Shown here: positions 8,921-17,912 of the stretch, one piece after another
How positions within the stretch are numbered: the stretch's first letter is position 1
Layout of the letters: each line of letters begins with the position of its first letter
Assembly: GCA_963703125.1 (NCBI GenBank)
Contig: OY969790.1
Span: 1,178,001 to 1,242,000, forward strand
Direction: 5' to 3'
From: MFD04716-140 sp963703125
GTDB taxonomy: Bacteria; Bacteroidota; Bacteroidia; Flavobacteriales; Flavobacteriaceae
DNA: 64,000 nucleotides
The notes under the pieces: generated by a model
The model's input: only the letters and a program-made list of their open reading frames with translations
Database searches by the model: none
What the model was told of the DNA's origin: nothing
Program-made: the position numbers and the translations under genes

Positions 8921-9760
8921 ATGAAGCACATTTTAATTCCTACCGATTTTTCAGAAAATTCATGGAATGCCATTAAATACGGTATGGAATTATTTAAAAA
9001 ATCGCGATGCACTTTTTATTTGTTACATATTGATCCTATTGCGCCATTTTCAGGAGAAGGTACCTCTATGCATGCCGCATCCCAGAATTTTGAGGATTAT
9101 GTCCTAAAGGAAAGCAAACAAAGGCTGGAGGACTTACTTGACAGGATTCGGAAACTACCCTTTAACACTAAGCATACTTTCATTACAATGGCAATACACG
9201 ATTTTTTTGTAGACGCCATTAAGCGGGAATCCGAGGACAAAAAAATAGACCTTATAATAATGGGCACCAAAGGTGCAACTGGCTTGAAAAAGGCCACCAT
9301 TGGGAGCAATACGGCAGACGTTATAGTGAAAATAAAGTGTCCACTGTTAGCTGTGCCCGAAGATGCAAAATTTGAGGGCCTAAGGGAAATCGCATTTCCA
9401 ACCGATTATCACATAAATTATGAAATCAGGGTTTTGAATACCTTGATTTCCGTGGCTTCTATTCATAAATCTGTTCTACGCGTGCTCCACACTTCATTGA
9501 AAGGGGAAGAATTGAGCACCCAGCAGCTGAAAAACAAGGATTTCCTAGACGATTATCTTGTTGACGTGGAACATAGCTTTCATTCACTGACAGGTACAAA
9601 GCTTGAAACCTCCGTTCAATGCTTTACTGAAAGTAGGGATATTGATATGATTGCAATGGTAGCGAAGAATTTGAACTTTTTTCAAAGAATATTGTTCAGG
9701 CCAACCGTGGAGGAAATAAGTTACCATACGAAAGTACCGTTCTTGGTACTACATGAGTAG
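8921..9760 (+). CDS. Tandem universal stress protein (UspA family), copy 1
   Basis: This 279-aa protein has two Usp domains. The first opens with HILIPTDFSENSWNAI and has the full ATP-binding pattern G-2x-G-9x-G-S (GTKGATGLKKATIGSN). The second (from about 150, IAFPTDYHINYE) lacks that glycine pattern and is probably a degenerate partner domain. ATP-binding Usp proteins support survival in growth arrest and low oxygen. I chose ATG 8921, because the TTG at 8873 would precede the predicted transcription start. It is the first of five related genes to 13.8 kb. Confidence 0.93.
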   Translation: MKHILIPTDFSENSWNAIKYGMELFKKSRCTFYLLHIDPIAPFSGEGTSMHAASQNFEDYVLKESKQRLEDLLDRIRKLPFNTKHTFITMAIHDFFVDAIKRESEDKKIDLIIMGTKGATGLKKATIGSNTADVIVKIKCPLLAVPEDAKFEGLREIAFPTDYHINYEIRVLNTLISVASIHKSVLRVLHTSLKGEELSTQQLKNKDFLDDYLVDVEHSFHSLTGTKLETSVQCFTESRDIDMIAMVAKNLNFFQRILFRPTVEEISYHTKVPFLVLHE

Positions 9761-9823
9761 AACTACTGACCTTTTTGAATATTCTTTTGTTATTTTCAAA
9801 ATCTGCCTTGGACTAGGATTCAA

Positions 9824-10123
9824 TTAAATATACGGTTGGATTTCCTTAATGATCTCATTTTTCTGAATGAGACCTGACTGTTGCCAAAGCGGTTTTCCTT
9901 CTTTAAAAAGTATCATCATGGGTACCCCTTTAACATGATACCTTTGTGCCAAGGATTGATTTTTATCCACATCTATTTTGACAATCTTCACCAATGGCCC
10001 CATTTCGTCCTTAACTTGTTTTAATATAGGAGCCAACATTTTACATGGCCCGCACCATTCAGCAAAAAAATCGATCAGTACAGGTGTTTTTGAGTCTATA
10101 ATTTCTTGAAAACTACTCTTCAT
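9824..10123 (-). CDS. Thioredoxin
   Basis: This 99-aa single-domain thioredoxin has active site WCGPCK, the conserved DFFAEWCGPCKMLAPIL region and cis-Pro in KGVPMM. It is cytoplasmic, without a signal peptide, and reduces protein disulfides and probably peroxiredoxins. It is divergent from the second Usp gene and inserted within the Usp cluster on the opposite strand. The shared box at 10174 has a perfect minus-strand -7 element (TAAATTTG, starting at 10151), 28.5 bp from the box centre. Confidence 0.96.
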   Translation of the reverse strand: MKSSFQEIIDSKTPVLIDFFAEWCGPCKMLAPILKQVKDEMGPLVKIVKIDVDKNQSLAQRYHVKGVPMMILFKEGKPLWQQSGLIQKNEIIKEIQPYI

Positions 10124-10173
10124 ATCGCATATTGTTTACTTCACAAATTTACAAAAATGGCATTTAGTCCAAC

Positions 10174-10185
10174 TGATCAAAATCA
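10174..10185. promoter_or_regulatory. Fnr/Crp-type box between thioredoxin and second Usp gene
   Basis: The site is TGATCAAAATCA. On the plus side the perfect -7 TACTTTTG starts at 10209 (29.5 bp from centre). On the minus side TAAATTTG starts at 10151 (28.5 bp). The site could therefore serve both genes. Confidence 0.78.
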
Positions 10186-10239
10186 TGGCATACTCCTATT
10201 TACATAAGTACTTTTGATTTGATCACTAAACAAAAAGGA

Positions 10240-11085
10240 ATGAGAAAAGTATTGATTCCGACCGATTTTTCCGATAATGCCTTTAATGCATTAAAATATG
10301 CCTGTCAAGTTTTTAAATATGAAAAGAGCGAATTCTTCATTCTTCATGCTTATGCCGATGAGGTATATGCGAAGGGTGTTTTAATGGAAAGAAATTTATT
10401 TGACGATTTGAAGAACGCCACGCTCGCAAATTCCGAACAGAAGTTGGACAAAATTCTTCAGGATACCAGGACCTATTCGCCCAATCCCAATCATGCATAT
10501 AAAACGCTTTCTGTTTTTGGGACACTTACCGAAGTAATAAATGAACTCGTCAACGATGAAAATATGGATATAGTCGTAATGGGAACCCGAGGAAAGACAA
10601 ATGATAGAAAGGTCAGTTATGGCAGCAATACCCTTCAAGTCTTAAAATATGTACATTGCCCTGTTCTTGCCATACCCGAAGGTTATGAATATCATCCCCC
10701 AAAAGAAATACTTTTTCCAACCAATTATATGACGCCTTACAAAAGAAGGGAACTAAAACTTCTATGTGAAATGACCGGGTCGTTTAGGTCAACAATTCAT
10801 CTTTTATATATAGAGCCCGTTAAAAATATGTCCCACCGCCAAGAAGACAACCTATCCTTTCTAAAGGCTTGCTTGATAAAACCCAAGCTTGTTTTTGAAG
10901 GTGTCGAGGAAAATGATAAAGTCACGGCCATTACTAAATATATACTGCATAAAAAAATTGACATGTTGGTGATGGTCAATTCGATGCACTCCTATTTTGA
11001 GGATATTCTATATCGTTCAACTATTGATAAAATAGGACTGCATGTCAAAATTCCTTTTTTAGTACTCCAGAACATACCTCGATAA
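10240..11085 (+). CDS. Tandem universal stress protein, copy 2
   Basis: This 281-aa protein starts RKVLIPTDFSDNAFNALKYA. The first domain has the ATP-binding pattern GTRGKTNDRKVSYGSN; the second begins near ILFPTNYMTPYKRREL and is degenerate. The ATG at 10240 is preferred over the TTG at 10219, which lies at the predicted transcription start. Only 39 bp separate it from the next Usp gene, so they are probably co-transcribed. Confidence 0.93.
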   Translation: MRKVLIPTDFSDNAFNALKYACQVFKYEKSEFFILHAYADEVYAKGVLMERNLFDDLKNATLANSEQKLDKILQDTRTYSPNPNHAYKTLSVFGTLTEVINELVNDENMDIVVMGTRGKTNDRKVSYGSNTLQVLKYVHCPVLAIPEGYEYHPPKEILFPTNYMTPYKRRELKLLCEMTGSFRSTIHLLYIEPVKNMSHRQEDNLSFLKACLIKPKLVFEGVEENDKVTAITKYILHKKIDMLVMVNSMHSYFEDILYRSTIDKIGLHVKIPFLVLQNIPR

Positions 11086-11124
11086 TAAAATTAGAGTTCG
11101 TTTTCCGAGCTTAAACATCAGAAT

Positions 11125-11970
11125 ATGAAAAGAATCATCTTACCCACCGATTTTTCCAAAAACGCATATAATGCTTTAAAATATGCAGTTAATCTATTTA
11201 AAGACCAAGAGATTACCTTTATACTCCTGCACACCTATATGCCCCCCGTTTATCAGGCGGAATATATTCTGGGAAATCCGGCCCAGATAGGTCTCGGGGA
11301 TATTTATGGGGAGAGTTCAAAAAAAAATCTCGTTAAATTAAAAAACAAGATTGAAAAGGCATTCAAAAACCCAAAGCATAGGTTCATAGTTCATACCGCT
11401 TACAATATGTTGATCAATGAAATGCTTGAAACAATTGAGGGAGAAAAAGCCGACATGGTAATAATGGGAACTAAAGGTGCCACAGGCGCCAAGGAAATAT
11501 TTCTCGGCAGTTACACGGTAAGTATGATCAAAAGAGCTCCTTGCCCTGTAATCGCCGTTCCCTCTAATTTTGAATATGAAGCACCCAAGGAAATCCTATT
11601 TCCCACAGACTATGAAATCAATTATCAACGGCAACAATTGATTGAACTCATTGAATTGGCCAATGATCATAAATCCAGTATTGAAGTAGTTCATGTTTCA
11701 ACTGGTTATCCCCTGAGTGAATCACAGGCTATCAATAAAAAGAAACTAGAATCAATTCTGTCCGGAACCACTTATTTGTGCCATGACCTGCCTAATCAAA
11801 GTGTATTGGACGGCATCAATAATTTTCAAATGAAGAAACGAATGAACCTTTTGGTAATGATACAGAATAAGCACACATTTTTAGAAAGGTTGTTCATAGA
11901 ACCGGTCATTAAAAAAATTGGCTTTCATGTCACCATTCCGTTTATGGTACTACCCCATTTTAATAAGTAA
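11125..11970 (+). CDS. Tandem universal stress protein, copy 3
   Basis: This 281-aa protein has N-terminal IILPTDFSKNAYNALKYA and a complete ATP-binding pattern, GTKGATGAKEIFLGSY. The second domain begins ILFPTDYEINYQRQQL and lacks the glycine loop. No Fnr/Crp-type box lies in the 39-bp gap before it, so it is likely read from the promoter of copy 2. Confidence 0.93.
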   Translation: MKRIILPTDFSKNAYNALKYAVNLFKDQEITFILLHTYMPPVYQAEYILGNPAQIGLGDIYGESSKKNLVKLKNKIEKAFKNPKHRFIVHTAYNMLINEMLETIEGEKADMVIMGTKGATGAKEIFLGSYTVSMIKRAPCPVIAVPSNFEYEAPKEILFPTDYEINYQRQQLIELIELANDHKSSIEVVHVSTGYPLSESQAINKKKLESILSGTTYLCHDLPNQSVLDGINNFQMKKRMNLLVMIQNKHTFLERLFIEPVIKKIGFHVTIPFMVLPHFNK

Positions 11971-12094
11971 ATTATCTCGGGGCAAGCCCACGACGCATTA
12001 AAAGGAATTGATCTATACCATTTCGAAGCGAGCATCGGGGCATTAAACCCACTAGTGGGAATAAAGCCAAATAATCTTAAATTAAGTTGCCATT

Positions 12095-12931
12095 ATGAAG
12101 AAAATACTGGTCTTAACCGATTTTTCAAGCAATGCATATTGCGCCCTTTTTTATGTTGTAAGATTGATGAGGGATACGCCCTGCACTTTTCATTTGTTGA
12201 ACGCCTATAATGAAAAAATAACCCCTAGGAAAAAGGGAATTGGTAAATCTTTGATCCAACAGATCGAAGACGAATCTAAGGAAGGGCTAAATGAACAATT
12301 GCACCGTATTAATTTAGATTGCAATGATTCTAAACACCACTTCGAAACAATATCCATAGAAGGTCAATTTGCCCAGGTCCTTACAAGTACTCTGAATGTA
12401 CACGAATTTGACCTTGTGGTCATGGGGAACAAAGGTCAATCTGAAATTGAGGCCATTTTTATGGGGAGCAATGCATTGGATGCGGTGGCCATAGTTAAGG
12501 AGTGTGCCTTGTTGACAATTCCAAAAGAGCTGGAATTTAAGCCACCCAAAAACATTGCGTTTGTGACAGACTACAAACGACCGTATGATGCAGGCCTATT
12601 AGATCCGATACTTTTTACGGCAAAACAATATAGGTCTATAGTACGAATTGTGCATATAAACGAGGAAGAGGTTTTGAGCGAAGTTCAGGAAAGAAATAGA
12701 AGCGTGTTACTGAAATACCTCTTGCCGTTTCAAAACTCGGTCCATTGGATGCCTAAATTCAGGAGCAAGGCAACTGCCATACATGCCTTTTTAGAGGAGA
12801 TGCAGATTGATTTGTTGGCAATGGTTAATTATGAGAACAGTTTTTTGGAAAGTATCGCACGTGAACCCGTAATCAAAAGAATGGCCTTTAACCTGGATAT
12901 TCCTTTTTTGATCATTCCGTCATCTGACTGA
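12095..12931 (+). CDS. Tandem universal stress protein, copy 4 (divergent)
   Basis: This 278-aa protein opens KKILVLTDFSSNAYCAL and keeps an ATP-loop pattern (GNKGQSEIEAIFMGSN). It is the most divergent of the five, for example VLTDF replaces IPTDF and VTDYKRPYDAG replaces FPTDY. The 124-bp gap before it holds a near-box TGATCTATACCA (12009-12020, one mismatch) but no -7 element at the usual spacing. It also holds a perfect palindrome, CCCACTAGTGGG, at 12048-12059. It may rely on read-through from copy 3. Confidence 0.9.
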   Translation: MKKILVLTDFSSNAYCALFYVVRLMRDTPCTFHLLNAYNEKITPRKKGIGKSLIQQIEDESKEGLNEQLHRINLDCNDSKHHFETISIEGQFAQVLTSTLNVHEFDLVVMGNKGQSEIEAIFMGSNALDAVAIVKECALLTIPKELEFKPPKNIAFVTDYKRPYDAGLLDPILFTAKQYRSIVRIVHINEEEVLSEVQERNRSVLLKYLLPFQNSVHWMPKFRSKATAIHAFLEEMQIDLLAMVNYENSFLESIAREPVIKRMAFNLDIPFLIIPSSD

Positions 12932-12940
12932 TTTTCGTCA
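12929..12940 (+). promoter_or_regulatory. Fnr/Crp-type box for Usp copy 5 operon
   Basis: The site is TGATTTTCGTCA, overlapping the stop codon of Usp copy 4. The -7-like TAATTTTA starts at 12964, exactly 29.5 bp from the centre. It should drive the operon that runs to 17397. Confidence 0.72.
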
Positions 12941-12995
12941 TAGTTAATCCAATATTATCAGGTTAATTTTATTTCATAACACAAAAGCCCATGTT

Positions 12996-13844
12996 ATGGA
13001 AAAGAGAATTTTAATACCTACTGATTTTTCTAAAAACGCCCTTAACGCTATTCGATACGCTTTAGATCTTTATAGCGGACAGACCGGAAATTTCTATTTT
13101 CTGAATGCCTTTCATGTTAAAAATTATAATATTGATAACATGATGGTACCAGAATCTGGAGATCCAGCCTACGAGGCCGCAAAAAAGAAATCCGAGGAGA
13201 ATATGGTTAAGTTGATGGATATTTTGCAACTGCATAATGACAACCCCAACCATACATATCATACAATTTCTACATTCAACTCTTTACTTTATGCCATTAA
13301 GGACACCATTGCTAAAAATGATATAGATTTAATAGTAATGGGAACCAAAGGAATGACCGGTGCAGACGATGTGATTTTTGGAACGAATGCTATAAATACA
13401 ATGGAAAAGGTAACAGAATGTCCTGTTTTGGCCATTCCTGAGAATGTAAGGTTTATTCCTCCCAAGGAAATCGTTTTTCCAACGGATTATAAAACCGATT
13501 TCAAAAGAAAAGAACTCAATTATCTTATTGAAATAGCTAAATATCATAATGCATTTATAAGAGTATTACATGTCGCGCAGGAAAAAGAATTGAATAAGGA
13601 ACAACAAACGAACAAGATATTGCTGGAATCTATACTGAAGAATGTTGATCATAGCTATCATACATTGTCAGATCTTAAAGTCCAATCGGGAATTTCTGCC
13701 TTTATAAATAGTAGGGAAAGCGATATGATTGCCTTTGTGAATAAAAAACACAGTTTTTTTGGAAGCATCTGGGCAAAGCCCTTAGTAAAGGAAATGGGGT
13801 ACAATTCAAAAATCCCAGTACTTACTTTACATGACTTAACTTAA
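12996..13844 (+). CDS. Tandem universal stress protein, copy 5
   Basis: This 282-aa protein starts KRILIPTDFSKNALNAIRYA. The ATP-binding pattern is GTKGMTGADDVIFGTN and the second domain starts IVFPTDYKTDFKRKEL. It is first in a compact operon with genes at 13855, 14284, 15179 and 16024, with gaps of about 4-11 bp. Its own box and -7-like element lie upstream. Confidence 0.93.
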   Translation: MEKRILIPTDFSKNALNAIRYALDLYSGQTGNFYFLNAFHVKNYNIDNMMVPESGDPAYEAAKKKSEENMVKLMDILQLHNDNPNHTYHTISTFNSLLYAIKDTIAKNDIDLIVMGTKGMTGADDVIFGTNAINTMEKVTECPVLAIPENVRFIPPKEIVFPTDYKTDFKRKELNYLIEIAKYHNAFIRVLHVAQEKELNKEQQTNKILLESILKNVDHSYHTLSDLKVQSGISAFINSRESDMIAFVNKKHSFFGSIWAKPLVKEMGYNSKIPVLTLHDLT

Positions 13845-13854
13845 TTTTAATAAG

Positions 13855-14274
13855 ATGAAAAGAATAGGAATTTGGATGGATACCGAAAAAGCCCATTTGG
13901 TAACCCTTGGTCCGGATGATAATGATGAATCTTTTGAAACCATTGAATCAGGGGTAGAATTTTTTAACCTGAAAAGTAGTGGGCAGGCGCGATCAAAATG
14001 GGGTGGGCCACAAGATTTAGTGCATGAGCGCACCTATTTGGAAAGGGAAAAACATCAAATGAAATCCTATTTTTCAAAATTGGCCGGGAAGCTGCAATCG
14101 GCAAACCAGATAGTGGTTTTTGGACCCGCTGATGTGGGGGAACATTTCAGAAAAGAATTAGTAAAAAATCATAAAACTATTGCCGAAAAAATAAAAAAAG
14201 TGCAAAAAGCAGATAGTATGACCGATAATCAAATAAAGGCTCTAATTAAGGATTTTTTTAAAACAATTGGATAA
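13855..14274 (+). CDS. Hypothetical protein in Usp operon
   Basis: This 139-aa soluble protein starts KRIGIWMDTEKAHLV, a beta-strand with acidic residues like the start of nuclease or release-factor-type folds. The central part has a long charged region (HERTYLEREKHQMKSYFSKLAGKL) and then IVVFGPADVGEHFRKEL. The last pattern recalls the VLRF1/eRF1-domain-2 type fold of bacterial proteins that may act at ribosomes, but I cannot confirm this. It lies 11 bp after Usp copy 5 and 10 bp before mscS. Function is unknown. Confidence 0.75.
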   Translation: MKRIGIWMDTEKAHLVTLGPDDNDESFETIESGVEFFNLKSSGQARSKWGGPQDLVHERTYLEREKHQMKSYFSKLAGKLQSANQIVVFGPADVGEHFRKELVKNHKTIAEKIKKVQKADSMTDNQIKALIKDFFKTIG

Positions 14275-14283
14275 GTGCAAGAG

Positions 14284-15174
14284 ATGTCCGATTTCTTTAG
14301 TCAAGAATTAATTACCAAAGTTTTGAGGGTCATTTTATGGCTTTCTATAGTGCTTATAACCATAGGAATTTTACGAAGGATAATGAAGCGGCGTATTGAC
14401 GATTTGACAATTCGCTACAAAGCACAAAAAGGCATTGAAATTATCGGTTATGTTTTTGTGGTACTTATATTGCTTGCGTCCTTTACCTTGGACAGTTTAA
14501 AGGACTATACCATAATTATAGGTCTTTTTACTGCAGGGATTACCTTTACTCTTCAAGAACTAATTTTAAGTATTGCAGGTTCTTTCTATATTTTTTTTGT
14601 TCGGGTTTACAAACCTGGTGACCGAATAGAACTCAATGGTATCAAAGGTGATGTCATAGATATTGATAGTATTTATACGACCCTCATGGAAATTGGGGAA
14701 TGGGTAAGTAGTGACAACTATTCTGGGAGGATTATTAAAATTAGTAATTCGTTCGTTTTCAAAGGACCTATAAAAAATTACTCAATGGATTTTCCATTTG
14801 TGTGGGATGAATTGAACATACTCATTACTTACGGATCTAATGTTGAGATGGCAAAGAAAATAGTGCTCCAAACTGCAAATAAACATCTATCGAAATATGC
14901 CGAAAACTCAAAAGCAAAATGGGAAGAGATGGTACAGCGCTATTATATTGAAGACGCAACCATTGAACCAACTATTGCCCTAGAACTTACTGATAATTGG
15001 ATAGTTATTAATCTTAGATACATTACCGATTACAAGCGTCGCAGATTAACAAAGCATAACTTGTTCGAGGCCATAGAGAAAGAAGTTGAAATGACTCAAG
15101 GAAAAGTAATACTGGCATCTACTACTATTCAGTTATTAAAGATACCTGAACTTGAAGTGAACCTTAAAAAATAG
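14284..15174 (+). CDS. Small-conductance mechanosensitive channel (MscS family)
   Basis: This protein of about 296 aa has N-terminal membrane helices (about 10-30, 50-70 and 80-110). The MscS pore/beta region follows: FTLQELILSIAGSFYIFFVRVYKPGDRIELNGIKGDV is the hallmark stretch. It opens under membrane tension to release solutes at osmotic downshock. The ATG at 14284 is preferred, with a GTG nine bases upstream as the alternative. Its place in a stress operon fits an envelope-protection role. Confidence 0.9.
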   Translation: MSDFFSQELITKVLRVILWLSIVLITIGILRRIMKRRIDDLTIRYKAQKGIEIIGYVFVVLILLASFTLDSLKDYTIIIGLFTAGITFTLQELILSIAGSFYIFFVRVYKPGDRIELNGIKGDVIDIDSIYTTLMEIGEWVSSDNYSGRIIKISNSFVFKGPIKNYSMDFPFVWDELNILITYGSNVEMAKKIVLQTANKHLSKYAENSKAKWEEMVQRYYIEDATIEPTIALELTDNWIVINLRYITDYKRRRLTKHNLFEAIEKEVEMTQGKVILASTTIQLLKIPELEVNLKK

Positions 15175-15178
15175 CATC

Positions 15179-16020
15179 TTGAAGGACTCCCATTTTGACA
15201 TTACGAAATCCTCTGGGGAAAAAGTAAAATTCTCTATGCAAAAGTTGCGTAATTCGTTGCGCCATAGCGGAGCCAAAGACGACTTGGTCGAGCAGATCGT
15301 GAATCAGGTCCGAGAAGAACTATATCAAGGAATATCTACCAAAGAAATTTACAATAGGGCTTTTGCGCTTCTGAAAAAAAAGAGACACTTATCGCTTCAA
15401 AGTACAAGCTTAAAAAAGCAATTTATGAATTGGGCCCAACGGGATTTCCTTTCGAGAAATTTATTTCCGCTATCCTTGAGTTTTCCGGGTACAGGACAGA
15501 AGTAGGCAAGATAATGCAAGGTATTTGTGTTTCGCATGAAATTGATGTTTATGCCGAAAAGGATGGATTGGTAACCATTATAGAGTGTAAATTTCATAGT
15601 GAGGAAGGACGCAATTGCAATGTAAAAGTGCCATTGTACATTAATTCGCGCTATCAAGACGTTAAGCAACAATGGGAAAAAGGAAAGGATGCATCAAAAA
15701 GATTTGACAAGGGTTGGGTTGCCACCAATACAAGATTCACCGAGGACGCCATTCGCTATGGCAATTGTATGGGCCTCAACCTTCTTAGCTGGGATCATCC
15801 TAAGAACAATGGCCTTAAGGACCGTATTGACAGATTAGGCCTGTATCCAATAACGGTCTCGCATTTTTTGACATCAAAAGAGAAAATGTTCCTCTTTGCG
15901 CGTGATGTTGTTCTATGTAGACAGCTATATAAAGACAAATTTTTCTTAGATCATTTGGGTATTTCAGAGGTACGAAAAAAACGAATACTTGAAGAAATGG
16001 TACTTCTTTGCAAGCAATGA
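15179..16020 (+). pseudogene. ATP-cone plus Mrr-like nuclease-fold protein, frameshifted at A8
   Basis: The start is TTG 15179. Residues 8-95 form an ATP-cone (ITKSSGEKVKFSMQKLRNSL...QIVNQVREELYQG), the nucleotide-binding module of NrdR and ribonucleotide reductases. After an A8 run (15374-15381) the frame ends at 15505. One extra A, or a -1 shift on A-AAA-AAG, restores LLKKKETLIASKYKLKKAIYELGPTGFPFEKF. This leads into a PD-(D/E)xK nuclease-like domain (HEIDVY..., TIIECKFH). The full product would be about 280 aa. It sits inside the Usp-MscS operon, which is unusual for a nuclease-like protein and hints at nucleotide-gated DNA processing under stress (inference). Confidence 0.8.
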
Positions 16021-16023
16021 ATT

Positions 16024-17397
16024 ATGAACACAGTTAAGATTCACTTTTTGGGAGCCTCCGGAACCGTAACCGGGTCAAAATTTCTTCTAGAAACTTCGGA
16101 AAAAAACATATTGATAGATTGTGGCATGTTCCAGGGCTTAAAAGAGTTGAGAAAACTTAATTGGGAACCTTTGTCCATTGACGCCTCACTAATAGATATA
16201 GTTTTATTGACCCACGGTCATTTGGACCATACGGGCTATTTGCCTCGATTGGTAAAGGAGGGGTTTAGGGGCGCAGTAATAGGGACAGCTCCAACATTGG
16301 AAATCACTTCGATCATTCTTAAGGATAGTGCAAAAATTCATCAGGAAGATGCCGAAAGGGCCAATAAGGAAGGTTATAGCATTCATTCCCCGGCAATGCC
16401 CTTCTATACAATCGAGGAAGCGGAAAGTGCAATCAAATTATTCAAATATGAAAAAAAGGATACATGGGTTTCCTTATCAGAAAATATCCAATTTAGATTT
16501 AGATATAATGGGCATATCATTGGTGCAACTTTCATAGAGCTGAGGGTTTTTGGAAAGCTATTTGTGTTTTCTGGGGATATTGGTCGCATGAAAGATGTTC
16601 TGCTATCAGCTCCAGATAGGCCAAAATGGGCCGATTGCTTGTTTCTCGAAAGTACATACGGCAATAAGCTACACCCCATCGAAAATGTCGAAGATATCTT
16701 GGTTTCATTAATTAAAGGAACACTACAACAAAAAGGAACCTTAATTATACCCTCCTTTGCCGTTGAACGACTTCAGTCCCTAATGTTCATACTATGGAAA
16801 CTTTATAAAAGTAATCGTATTCCCGATATTCCAATTTTCATTGATAGCCCCATGGGGAATAATGTGCTATCCGTTTTCGAAAACCATCCTTCATGGCATA
16901 ACCTATCCCTCAAAGAATGCCGTGCAATGTGCAACCACTACAATATAGTCACTTCCTACAAAGATACCTGGAAAACCATTGACGACCCCCGGCCAAAAAT
17001 AGTAATCGCCGGAAGTGGCATGGTAACAGGTGGTAGGGTCCTCACATATTTACAACAATTGATCGATCTTGCAACCACAACGGTTTTACTTGTGGGATAT
17101 CAGGCAGAGGGAACTCGTGGCAGACAACTCTTGGAAGGTGCCCATGAAATTAAATTTTTCGGCAAATACTATCCCGTTAGGGCAAAAGTTGAACATCTTG
17201 AGAGTCTATCCGCCCATGCCGATCAATTTGAACTTTTGCATTGGCTGGGAGAAATCACCAATATTCCAGAATATGTTTTCCTTATTCATGGCGAACCTGC
17301 GGCCTTAGATGCTTTTCGAGTCAAGTTAAAGGATACTTTTGGTTGGAATGTTCAAATTCCCCATCTCGACCAAATTTTGGAATTGAACATGTCCTAG
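16024..17397 (+). CDS. MBL-fold beta-CASP hydrolase (RNA-metabolising type)
   Basis: This 457-aa protein has an MBL domain with GTVTGSKFLL, LIDCGMFQG and the metal motif THGHLDHTG. A beta-CASP insert follows, and the C-terminal part has SGMVTGGRV, SAHADQ and IHGEP. This is the CPSF/RNase J-type family; bacterial members of this length are found with stress genes. The substrate is probably RNA, but that is not proven by sequence. It is the last gene of the operon that starts with Usp copy 5, 4 bp after the ATP-cone gene. Confidence 0.92.
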   Translation: MNTVKIHFLGASGTVTGSKFLLETSEKNILIDCGMFQGLKELRKLNWEPLSIDASLIDIVLLTHGHLDHTGYLPRLVKEGFRGAVIGTAPTLEITSIILKDSAKIHQEDAERANKEGYSIHSPAMPFYTIEEAESAIKLFKYEKKDTWVSLSENIQFRFRYNGHIIGATFIELRVFGKLFVFSGDIGRMKDVLLSAPDRPKWADCLFLESTYGNKLHPIENVEDILVSLIKGTLQQKGTLIIPSFAVERLQSLMFILWKLYKSNRIPDIPIFIDSPMGNNVLSVFENHPSWHNLSLKECRAMCNHYNIVTSYKDTWKTIDDPRPKIVIAGSGMVTGGRVLTYLQQLIDLATTTVLLVGYQAEGTRGRQLLEGAHEIKFFGKYYPVRAKVEHLESLSAHADQFELLHWLGEITNIPEYVFLIHGEPAALDAFRVKLKDTFGWNVQIPHLDQILELNMS

Positions 17398-17402
17398 ACC
17401 AC

Positions 17403-17414
17403 TGACAATTATCA
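17403..17414 (+). promoter_or_regulatory. Fnr/Crp-type box for helical family gene (copy 2)
   Basis: The site is TGACAATTATCA, 6 bp after the beta-CASP stop codon. A perfect -7, TAGTTTTG, begins at 17438, 29.5 bp from the centre, and it fixes the ATG at 17461 as the start. Confidence 0.78.
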
Positions 17415-17460
17415 TTTTCTTGCCCAATAAATCGTCCTAGTTTTGACCAAAATAAATACA

Positions 17461-17889
17461 ATGGATATTATAAATAAAAGTAAGCATCTGGAACAGAGTA
17501 AAAAGGTGGAGGACCTTCATGCAGATTGTCGTAATTGGAAATCGAAATTGAAGTTCCTTGACAATGAAATTTTGTTTATGAAAAATCTGCTCAATTCCTA
17601 TGTTTTTGAACCGACAACCCCAAATCTTTTTGAACGATTGCAAGATTATTTGTTCAGATTGAAAAAGACCAGGAACGGAATGTCCAAAATCAATATAAAC
17701 ATTTCCAAGCATGAAAATGATTTGGGCGGAATGCTTGAATGTGCCGATGATGCCTGCGATTTGGATTTTTATCAAAAGCATGAAACTCTAAAAGCCGAGG
17801 TCGTAGATTTTATGGAAGATTTCCAGAACTTAAAAGCAGAAGTGTTCAATTATGCTGGGGGCGTGCTTAAGAAGAGAAAGCCTAAATAA
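17461..17889 (+). CDS. Helical protein of the island-specific paralogous family (copy 2)
   Basis: This 142-aa soluble helical protein shares the family layout: W..KL.FLDNEI.FM..LL.SY near residues 25-45, then long charged helices. The TTG at 17443 lies inside the -7 element and cannot be the start. It has a perfect box/-7 pair of its own and stands just before the hsp20 unit. It is clearly related in pattern to the products at 4554 and 18536. Function is unknown. Confidence 0.82.
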   Translation: MDIINKSKHLEQSKKVEDLHADCRNWKSKLKFLDNEILFMKNLLNSYVFEPTTPNLFERLQDYLFRLKKTRNGMSKININISKHENDLGGMLECADDACDLDFYQKHETLKAEVVDFMEDFQNLKAEVFNYAGGVLKKRKPK

Positions 17890-17912
17890 GTGCCTAACAT
17901 TTTCGCCTCAAC

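Noticed and set aside
12009..12020. TGATCTATACCA before Usp copy 4 as a tenth Fnr/Crp-type box
   Set aside because: It has a mismatch in the TCA half and no -7 element at the usual distance.
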